From a virus: DNA of 41,717 nt. The position numbers were made by a program, and so were the translations under genes. The notes below the pieces were generated by a model that saw only the letters and a list, made by a program, of their open reading frames with translations, ran no database searches and was not told the DNA's origin. Below, in pieces: positions 1 to 5,588 of this stretch; positions within the stretch are counted from its first letter, which is position 1; every line of letters begins with the position of its first letter. The stretch is from IMG/VR virus record IMGVR_UViG_3300036820_000036, positions 1 through 41,717 of that record. One strand, 5' to 3'.

Positions 1-127
1 GGAGGACATAGAAATGGCGAGATATACGCTAAGCCTGGATCAAATGAGCTTCATTTAACAATAGTAGAGAAATATGTCAGGGAAGAGTCCGACCCTGAAG
101 TATATAGATTTGTTGGTCCTACCAATA
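1..127. repeat. Terminal direct repeat (circular overlap), left copy
   Basis: These 127 bases are identical to the last 127 bases of the window, and a reading frame runs unbroken across the join. The simplest reading is that the contig is a closed circle (or a circularly permuted phage genome) with the overlap left by the assembler. An overlap of 127 is a common assembler k-mer length, so it should not be taken as a biological terminal repeat without read evidence. Confidence 0.95.
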
Positions 128-159
128 TATTTGAAGCCACAGCGCCAATACAGTTTTAG
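1..159 (+). CDS. 3' part of junction-spanning small protein
   Basis: This is the last 52 codons of a gene that begins at 41,570 and crosses the circular join. The whole product is 59 residues, starting MEKITLIGG and ending IFEATAPIQF. It is small, mixed in charge, has no membrane segment or Cys pair, and I do not recognise its family. It belongs to the rightward early-type run: the preceding gene (41,460) overlaps its start by 19 bases and the next small frame starts at 187. A coding role is supported by the intact frame across the join and the tight packing. Confidence 0.6.
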   Translation, partial: GGHRNGEIYAKPGSNELHLTIVEKYVREESDPEVYRFVGPTNIFEATAPIQF

Positions 160-186
160 ATAAAAAATAATAGTGAGGAAAAATAA

Positions 187-303
187 ATGATAAATTATGC
201 ACTAATTCCAATTGCAGCTATATATCTTTATGTCGATGTAGAAGTAATAAGGATCAAGTTATTTCTACGCAAAAGGAGAGCTAATGAGCAAATACGAAAT
301 GAC
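187..303 (+). CDS. Small hydrophobic protein, 38 aa
   Basis: A 38-residue frame beginning MINYALIPIAAIYLYV, with a hydrophobic N-terminal stretch long enough for one short membrane segment, then a basic tail (LRKRRANEQ). Its initiation region, GTGAGGAAAAATAAATG, is repeated exactly before the 885 gene, which supports a real start. The frame overlaps the following gene by 20 bases, as is usual in this cluster. Function unknown; it could be a membrane-active host-takeover peptide, but that is a guess. Confidence 0.45.
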
Positions 304-484
304 TAGAACCTGTTGCTGTGGAGCTTCAATAACTGTTGGTGCAGAGTTTCATACTTATTGGGCTGGCCCTATAGGAGAATTTCTATCCGAACATAAACAT
401 TGCAAAAAGGTTATAGAGTTTACAAATCCAGTTACCTCAGCACCTGGAGCTAACACTACGATGTGGACTCAGCGTGGTAAATAA
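284..484 (+). CDS. Small Cys-rich protein, 66 aa
   Basis: A 66-residue protein starting MSKYEMTRTCCCGASIT. A good ribosome site (AAGGAG, 8 bases ahead) fixes the ATG. The CCCG cluster near residue 10 and a later HKHC segment give a possible single zinc site (C-x-C with H-x-H-C), typical of short phage zinc proteins. It overlaps its neighbours at both ends, consistent with a co-translated early operon. No specific function can be assigned. Confidence 0.7.
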   Translation: MSKYEMTRTCCCGASITVGAEFHTYWAGPIGEFLSEHKHCKKVIEFTNPVTSAPGANTTMWTQRGK

Positions 485-617
485 AGACTTAATCTCAAAA
501 GTATTTATTGAGTATTACGGTACAGGGTGGGAGAAAGAGTACCGTGAAAGAGTTGAAAAAGAATTAGAAACTCAAATAGGTTTTTACCTAGAATTGATTA
601 ATGGCGATGACAAATAA
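474..617 (+). CDS. Small charged protein, 47 aa (GTG start)
   Basis: A 47-codon frame from a GTG inside the end of the 284 gene to a stop inside the next gene. The product (VVNKDLISKVFIEYYG...) is rich in Glu and Lys and is predicted to be mostly helical. It fills what would otherwise be a gap of about 115 bases in a run where every gene overlaps the next. No clear ribosome site is seen, so translational coupling to the 284 gene would be needed. Unrecognised; could be non-coding. Confidence 0.4.
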   Translation: MVNKDLISKVFIEYYGTGWEKEYRERVEKELETQIGFYLELINGDDK

Positions 618-870
618 AACAGTAATACTTCTACAAAATGGCTATAGCTTTTGTGTTTCAGAGACATTAGACAGCATCGAAACAAAAATTGAGTTAGTTA
701 TGGCAGAGCCTTTGGCAACAGAGACAGAAGATGAGAAATTTAAAATGATTAACCCATTTGGTCAGCCTTTGATAAATACAATTTTTTGTATTAAAAATGA
801 TGATGAGGTACAAGAAGTAAAGGGATGTTTTAATCCTGCTCATGTGTCAGTTTTATATCAGCATGATTAA
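601..870 (+). CDS. Hypothetical protein, 89 aa
   Basis: An 89-residue frame starting MAMTNKTVILLQNGYSFCV; the second ATG at 607 is an equally possible start and neither has a strong ribosome site. The C-terminal half carries the phrase NDDEVQEVKGCF, a short acidic stretch that loosely resembles the HDEVQELFRA region of the 1,276 product, so the two may be distant relatives. No domain is recognised. It sits in the rightward mini-gene run and is followed after 14 bases by the 885 gene. Confidence 0.65.
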   Translation: MAMTNKTVILLQNGYSFCVSETLDSIETKIELVMAEPLATETEDEKFKMINPFGQPLINTIFCIKNDDEVQEVKGCFNPAHVSVLYQHD

Positions 871-884
871 GTGAGGAAAAATAA

Positions 885-1082
885 ATGGCTAATACAAAAC
901 CACTAAGAGAAATATTCCCTACCGCTAACGGACATAGATATGCTAAATGTCCTATATGCCTTAATCCAACTTCCAGAGATAATAACGGTGGACACACTTG
1001 TTATAACATTAATGGTCATAGAAATAAAGAGTTTTATAGAACATTCGGTAAGGGAGCAAAACCAGGGCCGGTAAACTTTTAA
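885..1082 (+). CDS. Small zinc-knuckle-like protein, 65 aa
   Basis: A 65-residue basic protein with a CPIC pair near residue 22 and a later G-G-H-T-C element, giving a plausible C-x2-C...H-x-C zinc-binding fold. The start is preceded by the same 17-base initiation block (GTGAGGAAAAATAAATG) found before the 187 gene. Basic residues at the C-terminus (GHRNKEFYRTFGKGAK) would suit nucleic acid binding. Function unknown; one of several short Cys-rich proteins in this early-type cluster. Confidence 0.7.
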   Translation: MANTKPLREIFPTANGHRYAKCPICLNPTSRDNNGGHTCYNINGHRNKEFYRTFGKGAKPGPVNF

Positions 1083-1094
1083 AGGAGTATAAGA

Positions 1095-1262
1095 ATGCTA
1101 GAACTATCAAAAGAAGAACAAGAATATTTAAATAAATTTCGTTCTGATAATGGTAAAGATATGAACCAAATGGGCTGGATTGAATATGGTTGGGATTTAA
1201 AATTAAGATTTGATTTGAATAAAGCAGACAAAAAGTTTAGAAGTGAACTACAAGCCGGTTAA
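1095..1262 (+). CDS. Hypothetical protein, 55 aa
   Basis: A 55-residue frame (MLELSKEEQEYLNKF...) with one of the best ribosome sites in the cluster, AAAGGAG ending 8 bases before the ATG, placed directly after the stop of the 885 gene. The product is charged and helical with a Trp-rich middle (GWIEYGWDLKLRF). No family recognised. The strong initiation signal and exact fit between neighbours argue that it is real despite its size. Confidence 0.65.
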   Translation: MLELSKEEQEYLNKFRSDNGKDMNQMGWIEYGWDLKLRFDLNKADKKFRSELQAG

Positions 1263-1275
1263 TAAGAAAGGTAAA

Positions 1276-1506
1276 ATGAAATTCTACTTAGTTGCGCCAC
1301 ATGATGAGGTACAAGAATTATTCAGAGCAATTGTTAGAGCAGAATCAGAGGATGAAGCCTGCGACATTGCCTATGAAGGTCCAGCAGATAATGACGATCA
1401 AGATTGCACTTATATTGAGCTACAAGGTAAGAGAAATGATTTAACTGCTATTGAGCTTACCTTAGATGACAAGGCCGCGATAGTTCTTCAGTATGAGATT
1501 AATTGA
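1276..1506 (+). CDS. Hypothetical acidic protein, 76 aa
   Basis: The frame is open from a GTG at 1,243, but the ATG at 1,276 is preferred because AGAAAGG lies 5 to 6 bases before it and the upstream part overlaps the 1,095 gene. The product starts MKFYLVAPHDEVQELFRAIV and is acidic with alternating hydrophobic residues, resembling a small alpha/beta fold in which ESEDEACDIA would be a helix. Family not recognised. Its stop TGA overlaps the next ATG (ATGA), a sign of translational coupling. Confidence 0.7.
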   Translation: MKFYLVAPHDEVQELFRAIVRAESEDEACDIAYEGPADNDDQDCTYIELQGKRNDLTAIELTLDDKAAIVLQYEIN

Positions 1507-1664
1507 TGAATAGCACACAAGAACTAAGAAATTCACAATGCGGTCATAAACAATCTTATCCTACAGAGAAAGAGATAGTGAGATGTGAAAGTGTTATTAC
1601 TAGACTCTGCGCCGAATGCAAAAAACCTTTATGGTGGGCAGCTATGGAATGGAGATTAGTGTGA
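1506..1664 (+). CDS. Small zinc-ribbon-like protein, 52 aa
   Basis: A 52-residue frame whose ATG overlaps the previous stop. It has a C-G-H element at residues 12 to 14, a Cys near 27 and a C-A-E-C pair near residues 35 to 38 followed by KKPLWW. That arrangement matches a compact zinc ribbon of the type used in protein or nucleic acid contacts. Its stop overlaps the GTG start of the next gene. Partners are unknown. Confidence 0.6.
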   Translation: MNSTQELRNSQCGHKQSYPTEKEIVRCESVITRLCAECKKPLWWAAMEWRLV

Positions 1665-2047
1665 GATTAATTGATATTACAGAAAAGTTAAAAGATGAAG
1701 ATGTTAATGTAGTATTTCTTTATCACGAGTTCTCTAGTCAAGCAGAGAGAATTGAATTTTGGATATGTTCTCAATGCTATCATGGATATGACTATTCTTT
1801 TAACTTAAATAGAAAGTTTATGTTGCATTGCCCTGAATGCGTATTGAAAGCTACTAGCAAAGAATTACTAGATAAATGCAGATTAGTACCCGCATGGGAC
1901 ACGCGAAAGCGCAGCCGGGGGAAATGCACCAAGGGCCGTCTAATTAATTTCTTATTCAACCGTGAGGCTTTCCCTACCCTGGCCGAGAATTGCCGGGAGA
2001 AATTAGCCAGCGAGCCCACAGCGGCAAAGGCGGGTGGTAGTCACTGA
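1661..2047 (+). CDS. Zinc-ribbon protein, 128 aa (GTG start)
   Basis: I place the start at GTG 1,661: it overlaps the upstream TGA in the usual GTGA coupling and GGAG lies 5 bases ahead. An earlier ATG at 1,616 would overlap the 1,506 gene by 49 bases. The product has C-S-Q-C and C-P-E-C pairs about 25 residues apart, a clear zinc ribbon, then a basic C-terminal region (RKRSRGKCTKGR). The last 150 bases are noticeably more GC-rich than the rest. It ends in a 7-base convergent overlap with the lysin gene. Confidence 0.7.
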   Translation: MRLIDITEKLKDEDVNVVFLYHEFSSQAERIEFWICSQCYHGYDYSFNLNRKFMLHCPECVLKATSKELLDKCRLVPAWDTRKRSRGKCTKGRLINFLFNREAFPTLAENCREKLASEPTAAKAGGSH

Positions 2048-2445
2048 CATTCCCATTGTCCCTTTTCGTGCCGACTCCACATCCACATAGCAGTTAGTGA
2101 ATTGTATCTAGCAGAGAATACGCTATGAAATCTATATGGGTTGTGATTTGCTTCCCAAGTAGAAGGATATAGGATTTGAAATAAACCATCGTCCCCGGCT
2201 CCGTTCTCTGCCGAAGGATTAAAGGTACTCTCACAACTTGCTACTTGTAAAGCATCTGGATAATATTGACCATAAGATTGTGAAGCAAAATAGATACAAT
2301 CTCTTACATCGTAATTAGAACATTTACTACTTGCTACTTTTATTGAACATTGATGATTACAACTTCTTGCTACTGAGTTACTAGGTACTAACCCAACTAT
2401 GAATAGTGAAACTAGAATTGTGAGACGTAGCTTGATTGCACACAC
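2041..2445 (-). CDS. Secreted transglycosylase-like lysin
   Basis: A 134-residue protein with an N-terminal hydrophobic segment (residues 8 to 22, TILVSLFIVGLV) followed by SNSVA, which looks like a Sec signal peptide. A lysozyme/Rpf-type transglycosylase fold follows: A-S-C-E-S-T-F-N-P with the likely catalytic Glu at residue 72, then DDGLFQI and a Tyr/Trp-rich end (ARYNSLTAMWMWSRH). The role would be peptidoglycan cleavage outside the membrane during lysis, without needing a holin for export. The start is a GTG with a poorly placed ribosome site, so the exact N-terminus is uncertain. It is the only lysin-like gene outside the tape measure and stands alone on this strand. Confidence 0.75.
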   Translation of the reverse strand: MCAIKLRLTILVSLFIVGLVPSNSVARSCNHQCSIKVASSKCSNYDVRDCIYFASQSYGQYYPDALQVASCESTFNPSAENGAGDDGLFQILYPSTWEANHNPYRFHSVFSARYNSLTAMWMWSRHEKGQWECQ

Positions 2446-2656
2446 CTTCCATGCGGTTCGGTAGTCCTATATGAGCTACCCCAATATTCACCGTAAACAG
2501 TTACCGGCAAATCATCTACTTGCGTAGGTAATAAAAGAGAATATCCAATGATTCATATAGAACCAATGTCTAGAACAAACTATGTGTGGATCAGCACAAT
2601 AGGGATCGAGCCTAGCTGGAGCCTCGCCGTAAGGCCATACAGGGCAGCCGCTCAAG

Positions 2657-2682
2657 AAAAAGCCGCAAATAGCGGGTTTTTT
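2657..2682. terminator. Terminator-like hairpin (bidirectional)
   Basis: An A-rich 5' arm, CCGC, a 5-base AAATA loop, GCGG, then six T residues. Read leftward it is also followed by a T-rich stretch. No complete gene ends just before it on either strand, so it may be an attenuator or an insulator ahead of the 2,794 gene rather than a gene-end terminator. Confidence 0.6.
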
Positions 2683-2689
2683 GTGCTGC

Positions 2690-2760
2690 TAGAGCCCTTG
2701 ACTCGGCTCTACGGCGTGCTACAAGCGCTATGCTTGTCAGGTGGGTTGACTCAGACCCAC
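2690..2760 (+). promoter_or_regulatory. Three successive inverted repeats in leader
   Basis: TAGAGCC/GGCTCTA (2,690 to 2,711, 8-base spacer), ACAAGC/GCTTGT (2,721 to 2,737, 5-base spacer) and GTGGGT/ACCCAC (2,741 to 2,760, 8-base spacer). The first and third spacers both contain TTGACTC or its start. They could be RNA hairpins of a regulatory leader or DNA operators for the XRE protein encoded at 3,350. A promoter with a good -10 was not found. Confidence 0.45.
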
Positions 2761-2793
2761 TCTCTAACTGACTCACTATATGGAGGTTATGTA

Positions 2794-3162
2794 ATGTCTA
2801 CTAAGAAGAATTGGATTAGCGTTGCCGAAGTAAGACGGGCAAGTAATCGCGCCAAGCATATGTTTTTTAATGCTCGGGTGATTTACAAGTATCAGCAGCG
2901 GATCAGTTCAAAACTGTATGGCGGTAAATACGTCGTCGTCAGCATGATCTTTCCCATTGATTATGAAAGGTTCGGCTCGGAAGCTGCGCGCCATTACAAC
3001 GTCTATCGAGTGAACGATAACGCAACCTTGAGTCTGATTGGCAGTGGCGACCTTCGCGCTATGTCCGGTCCCAATGGCGCGCGTGAGGCTCATCGGATGG
3101 CCGAAGAATTGGGCAACGGCACCAAAGGGGCGAAGAATGGCGGAAGGCTCGTCAACGCCTAA
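2794..3162 (+). CDS. Hypothetical protein, 122 aa
   Basis: The ATG at 2,794 is chosen for its strong ribosome site (GGAGG, 7 bases ahead). The product starts MSTKKNWISVAEVRRASNRA, is basic, and has a central beta-rich region (GGKYVVVSMIFPIDYERF) and a Gly-rich tail. No domain recognised. It is the first gene of a rightward cassette whose base composition is more GC-rich than the surrounding phage genes. Its stop overlaps the next start (TAATG). Confidence 0.7.
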   Translation: MSTKKNWISVAEVRRASNRAKHMFFNARVIYKYQQRISSKLYGGKYVVVSMIFPIDYERFGSEAARHYNVYRVNDNATLSLIGSGDLRAMSGPNGAREAHRMAEELGNGTKGAKNGGRLVNA

Positions 3163-3353
3163 TGCTCGTCTTTCTCTCTCTGGATGAATTGAAGCGGATC
3201 ATGCGCGCTGTAGAGGATGCGCTGATCGCCTATGACGCGCTAGGCGAAGAACCAGAGGGAGGAAGTCAGCGCCTACATGGTTCGCTTCTCACAATCAAAG
3301 CTGCAATAGCAATACGTGAAACAGGACAAGAAACAAGAATTGAAATACGATGA
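3162..3353 (+). CDS. Hypothetical helical protein, 63 aa
   Basis: A 63-residue frame coupled to both neighbours: its ATG overlaps the previous TAA, and its TGA overlaps the next ATG. The product (MLVFLSLDELKRIMRAVEDAL...) is predicted to be two amphipathic helices. The LSLDELKRIMRAVEDALIAY phrase resembles the short helical hairpins seen in small phage proteins of unknown function. No catalytic motif. Confidence 0.6.
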   Translation: MLVFLSLDELKRIMRAVEDALIAYDALGEEPEGGSQRLHGSLLTIKAAIAIRETGQETRIEIR

Positions 3354-3550
3354 GAATATTTATTGACAATCTGCTAAGACTACGCGCAGAGAAAGGAATT
3401 ACTCAGGAAGAACTAGGGTTGAAATGTGACATGGCTTCTTCCGAGATATCACGGTTTGAGTGTGGCAGGCGTGAACCTCGCCTACATACGATGGTGCGCC
3501 TAGCTCGCGGGCTTGAGGTCGAGCCTATGGAGTTACTACGAACGGACTAG
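3350..3550 (+). CDS. XRE/Cro-family DNA-binding regulator
   Basis: A 66-residue single-domain helix-turn-helix protein. The XRE core is plain: LRLRAEKGITQEELG, then the recognition helix region MASSEISRFECGRREPRLHTMVRLARGL. The length is that of a minimal Cro-like regulator, with no oligomerisation or cleavage domain. It lies in the middle of the 2,794 to 5,416 cassette and is a good candidate to bind the inverted repeats ahead of the cassette and autoregulate it, though that link is inference. Its start is coupled (ATGA) to the preceding gene. Confidence 0.85.
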   Translation: MRIFIDNLLRLRAEKGITQEELGLKCDMASSEISRFECGRREPRLHTMVRLARGLEVEPMELLRTD

Positions 3551-3625
3551 CAGAGGAAAGCCGCGCGTGCGCTCACGGATCGACGTGCGGCCTTGTTTCA
3601 CCCAGACAGAGAGAAAAACACAACC

Positions 3626-3832
3626 ATGAACCAAACAACTAACAACCGGCTACATAGAGCTACGAAAGCTCTAAAAGATGTCGAGCAAATGACAACAACT
3701 ATGCGAGCAAACCTAGACAGAGAGATAGCTATTGCTCGTGAATCAAACACGGTCGCAGAAATAGCTCTCGCTACTGGTCTTAGTAGGGAGACAGTTTACC
3801 AGTCAATCGATAGACACAAAAGGACACAATGA
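3626..3832 (+). CDS. Small helix-turn-helix protein, 68 aa
   Basis: The frame opens at a TTG at 3,593, but ATG 3,626 is preferred. The first two thirds is a charged helix (possible coiled coil). The last third, EIALATGLSRETVYQSIDRH, is a classic helix-turn-helix of the kind found in resolvases and in small actinophage proteins. It probably binds DNA as a dimer through the N-terminal helix. The stop overlaps the ATG of the lipoprotein gene (ATGA), so the two are probably made together. Confidence 0.7.
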   Translation: MNQTTNNRLHRATKALKDVEQMTTTMRANLDREIAIARESNTVAEIALATGLSRETVYQSIDRHKRTQ

Positions 3833-4131
3833 TGAGAACTATAATTATCGCACTGATCGCAGTTGTAGCTCTCGCGGTCGCAGGGTGCGGCGGCACGAGC
3901 ACAAAGGCAGCTTGCATTACTGGCAAGGGCTACACGTACTGTTCAAAGCCCGGCTGCATTACCAGCACGAGCACAAAGCGGGAACTATGCGGGACCGCTG
4001 CCGTTGACTATTGCACCGAAGCCAAGCCGGATTATCGCTATGCAATTCTCCATGCCAACGGTGAACTATTGAACAAGGTAGAAATAGCGCGTAAAGCCTG
4101 CGCGCTTGTAGGTGTAAACCTCAACTCGTAA
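3829..4131 (+). CDS. Phage-encoded lipoprotein, 100 aa
   Basis: A 100-residue protein with a textbook lipoprotein signal: MMRT, a hydrophobic run (IIIALIAVVALA) and the lipobox V-A-G-C with the acylated Cys near residue 20. The mature part has eight further Cys, including GYTYCSKPGC, and probably folds with disulfides on the outer face of the membrane. Phage lipoproteins of this size are known in some systems to block superinfection (for example Ltp of Streptococcus phage TP-J34). Sequence similarity to Ltp is not claimed. The ribosome site AAAGGA lies 5 bases ahead. Confidence 0.75.
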   Translation: MMRTIIIALIAVVALAVAGCGGTSTKAACITGKGYTYCSKPGCITSTSTKRELCGTAAVDYCTEAKPDYRYAILHANGELLNKVEIARKACALVGVNLNS

Positions 4132-4148
4132 CAAGAGGATCGATAAAA

Positions 4149-4949
4149 ATGAGCAAGATAAAAATATACATAGTTGCTTTCATCGCGGTTTTCTTTTTCT
4201 CGATAGGGGTTTTGCACACTGCCAGTTCTATTGCATCATCTTCATATATCCTCAAGCATGGGAATTGTGAGGCTAACTATTCTCGGAAAGTAGAGAAGAT
4301 CACTAAGCGAGTACACGGTCATAGGCGTAAGCTAAAAGTCGTTTACTGCACAAAGATCATTCCTAAGCACCTAGCCGTTGCTTCCCCTGTAGACGTTACC
4401 CCGACCGCTCTTTCGCCTTCTCCGGCCGCTGTAGCGCCGCCTAAGCCTGCGTTCAGGTTGCAAGCCACCACCACGACAATGACGATCAATTCAGAAACGT
4501 GCTCGTCGGGTGAGCGTCTTTTCCCAATTGGCACCGAGCACAAAGAAGTAATGGTGACTGACGAATATTGCACTTATTCAGTTACAAGTAACAATGAATC
4601 TCAATCTGGAATATCATACGGTGCAGAAATTTGGCTAGAAACGGGAATAGGATATCTGCACCAATATCTTGTACCTGGAGAATCGCTCCCGCACGAACAA
4701 ATCACGTTTACGGATGAACGCTATAGCTATGAATATGAAAACATTAAAAAATGGGGATGCTACGCAGCGCCTTCGGCAACACCAGTTTATCCCGAGCAAA
4801 ATATTGAATTTTATATTGAAACAACTAAATCAGATTGTGCAATACGATTCTTTGCTATAGGCTACGGCCCAGCCAATGAATCAGGTTGGCTATCGTCTAA
4901 GAGTCAATCAGAAGAAGTAGATGTACATTGTTACAAGAAACACCTGTAG
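4149..4949 (+). CDS. Membrane-anchored or secreted protein, 266 aa
   Basis: The N-terminus MSKIKIYIVAFIAVFFFSIGV is a signal peptide or uncleaved membrane anchor. A basic segment and a Pro/Ala-rich linker (about residues 75 to 105) lead to an extracellular domain of about 160 residues with spaced Cys and many Thr, Tyr and Glu, probably a beta-sandwich. Ribosome site AGAGGA. It follows the lipoprotein gene by 17 bases, so the two likely act together at the host surface; exclusion or adhesion roles are both conceivable. The 3' half is more AT-rich than the 5' half, hinting at a mosaic origin. Confidence 0.7.
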   Translation: MSKIKIYIVAFIAVFFFSIGVLHTASSIASSSYILKHGNCEANYSRKVEKITKRVHGHRRKLKVVYCTKIIPKHLAVASPVDVTPTALSPSPAAVAPPKPAFRLQATTTTMTINSETCSSGERLFPIGTEHKEVMVTDEYCTYSVTSNNESQSGISYGAEIWLETGIGYLHQYLVPGESLPHEQITFTDERYSYEYENIKKWGCYAAPSATPVYPEQNIEFYIETTKSDCAIRFFAIGYGPANESGWLSSKSQSEEVDVHCYKKHL

Positions 4950-4981
4950 AAGTTGCATGTAAAGGAAAGGTTGATATATAT

Positions 4982-5416
4982 ATGTCATCTAATCGATTCT
5001 GGCACGCTCTAGTGGAGCGTATGCGTGGACATCTAGAAACAAGGACTAGCGAACTTCGCTACTATCGCGCGAAAGCTGCCCTGGCCGAGCACCAGCTAAG
5101 CCGTTTGAGAGCGTCTGTGCCGTCCACTGCTACGCTCCCGAACGGGGTACGTGCCTCGGACCCGCTGGCGTTGATCCCTCCCTCACGGGCGGCGCTGGCG
5201 GGTCCGCTCTCTCTAGCTCGTGTGGAGGTCACTAACGCCATGCAAGCCCGAGAAGGCCGACGCCTAGCGGAGCTTGCGACAGAGGCCGGTAGCGGCCCTG
5301 TAGCGGCCCTCAGACACGCTCAGCTAGTCGCCATGCAGGAACGCCAGCGCGTGGCATGGTTGACCGACTACGCGGGCGAGCTTGAGCGAGAGCTAGAGAC
5401 ATTGCGGCACAACTGA
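4982..5416 (+). CDS. Helical hypothetical protein, 144 aa
   Basis: The frame is open from 4,928, but ATG 4,982 has a purine-rich ribosome site (AAAGGAAAGG) and avoids overlap with the 4,149 gene. The product is Ala-, Arg- and Glu-rich and almost entirely helical: ELRYYRAKAALAEHQLSRLR near the start and a second coiled-coil stretch near the end, with a Pro-containing hinge between. The coding DNA is strongly GC-rich compared with the late genes across the terminator. Family unknown; a scaffold or regulator-binding role is possible. Confidence 0.65.
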   Translation: MSSNRFWHALVERMRGHLETRTSELRYYRAKAALAEHQLSRLRASVPSTATLPNGVRASDPLALIPPSRAALAGPLSLARVEVTNAMQAREGRRLAELATEAGSGPVAALRHAQLVAMQERQRVAWLTDYAGELERELETLRHN

Positions 5417-5441
5417 GACAGACCCGCATAGCAGCGCAGAG

Positions 5442-5466
5442 AGCCCGCCATCGAGCGGGCTTTTCT
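5442..5466 (+). terminator. Intrinsic terminator of the GC-rich cassette
   Basis: AGCCCGC, a 6-base loop CATCGA, GCGGGCT, then TTTTCT. It lies 25 bases after the stop of the 4,982 gene and faces the end of the leftward late cluster, so it probably ends the rightward cassette. Confidence 0.85.
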
Positions 5467-5588
5467 GTGGGCTTATCTAAGGCGTTCTGAGCCCTTCGGA
5501 CCCTACAGAGCTAGGGTCGCCTGCCTTTGGCTCTCGCGTGGCGCTGAGCGCTCCCGTGCGCGGCGTGGCAGACATTACAGCGGGCGTG

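Larger units (their letters stand above)
2446..2793. other. Control region with structured leader
   Basis: No convincing gene in these 348 bases. The frame open from 2,548 to 3,162 is not believed upstream of 2,794, because it would run through a terminator-like hairpin and three inverted repeats and lacks a ribosome site. From left to right the region holds a plain AT-rich stretch, the hairpin at 2,657 to 2,682, inverted repeats at 2,690, 2,721 and 2,741, and a ribosome site GGAGG at 2,782. The sequence TGACTC occurs three times (2,699, 2,747, 2,769). Confidence 0.6.

Noticed and set aside
1-127. Biological long terminal repeat or cohesive end
   Set aside because: The length equals a common assembly k-mer and a gene crosses it, so an assembly overlap is the simpler reading.
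2580-2625. tRNA-like T-arm (TAGG/CCTA around a GATCGAG loop)
   Set aside because: No matching acceptor stem, anticodon arm or 3' end could be built around it.
2548-2793. N-terminal extension of the 2,794 gene
   Set aside because: It would read through a terminator-like hairpin and inverted repeats and has no ribosome site, whereas GGAGG precedes the ATG at 2,794.
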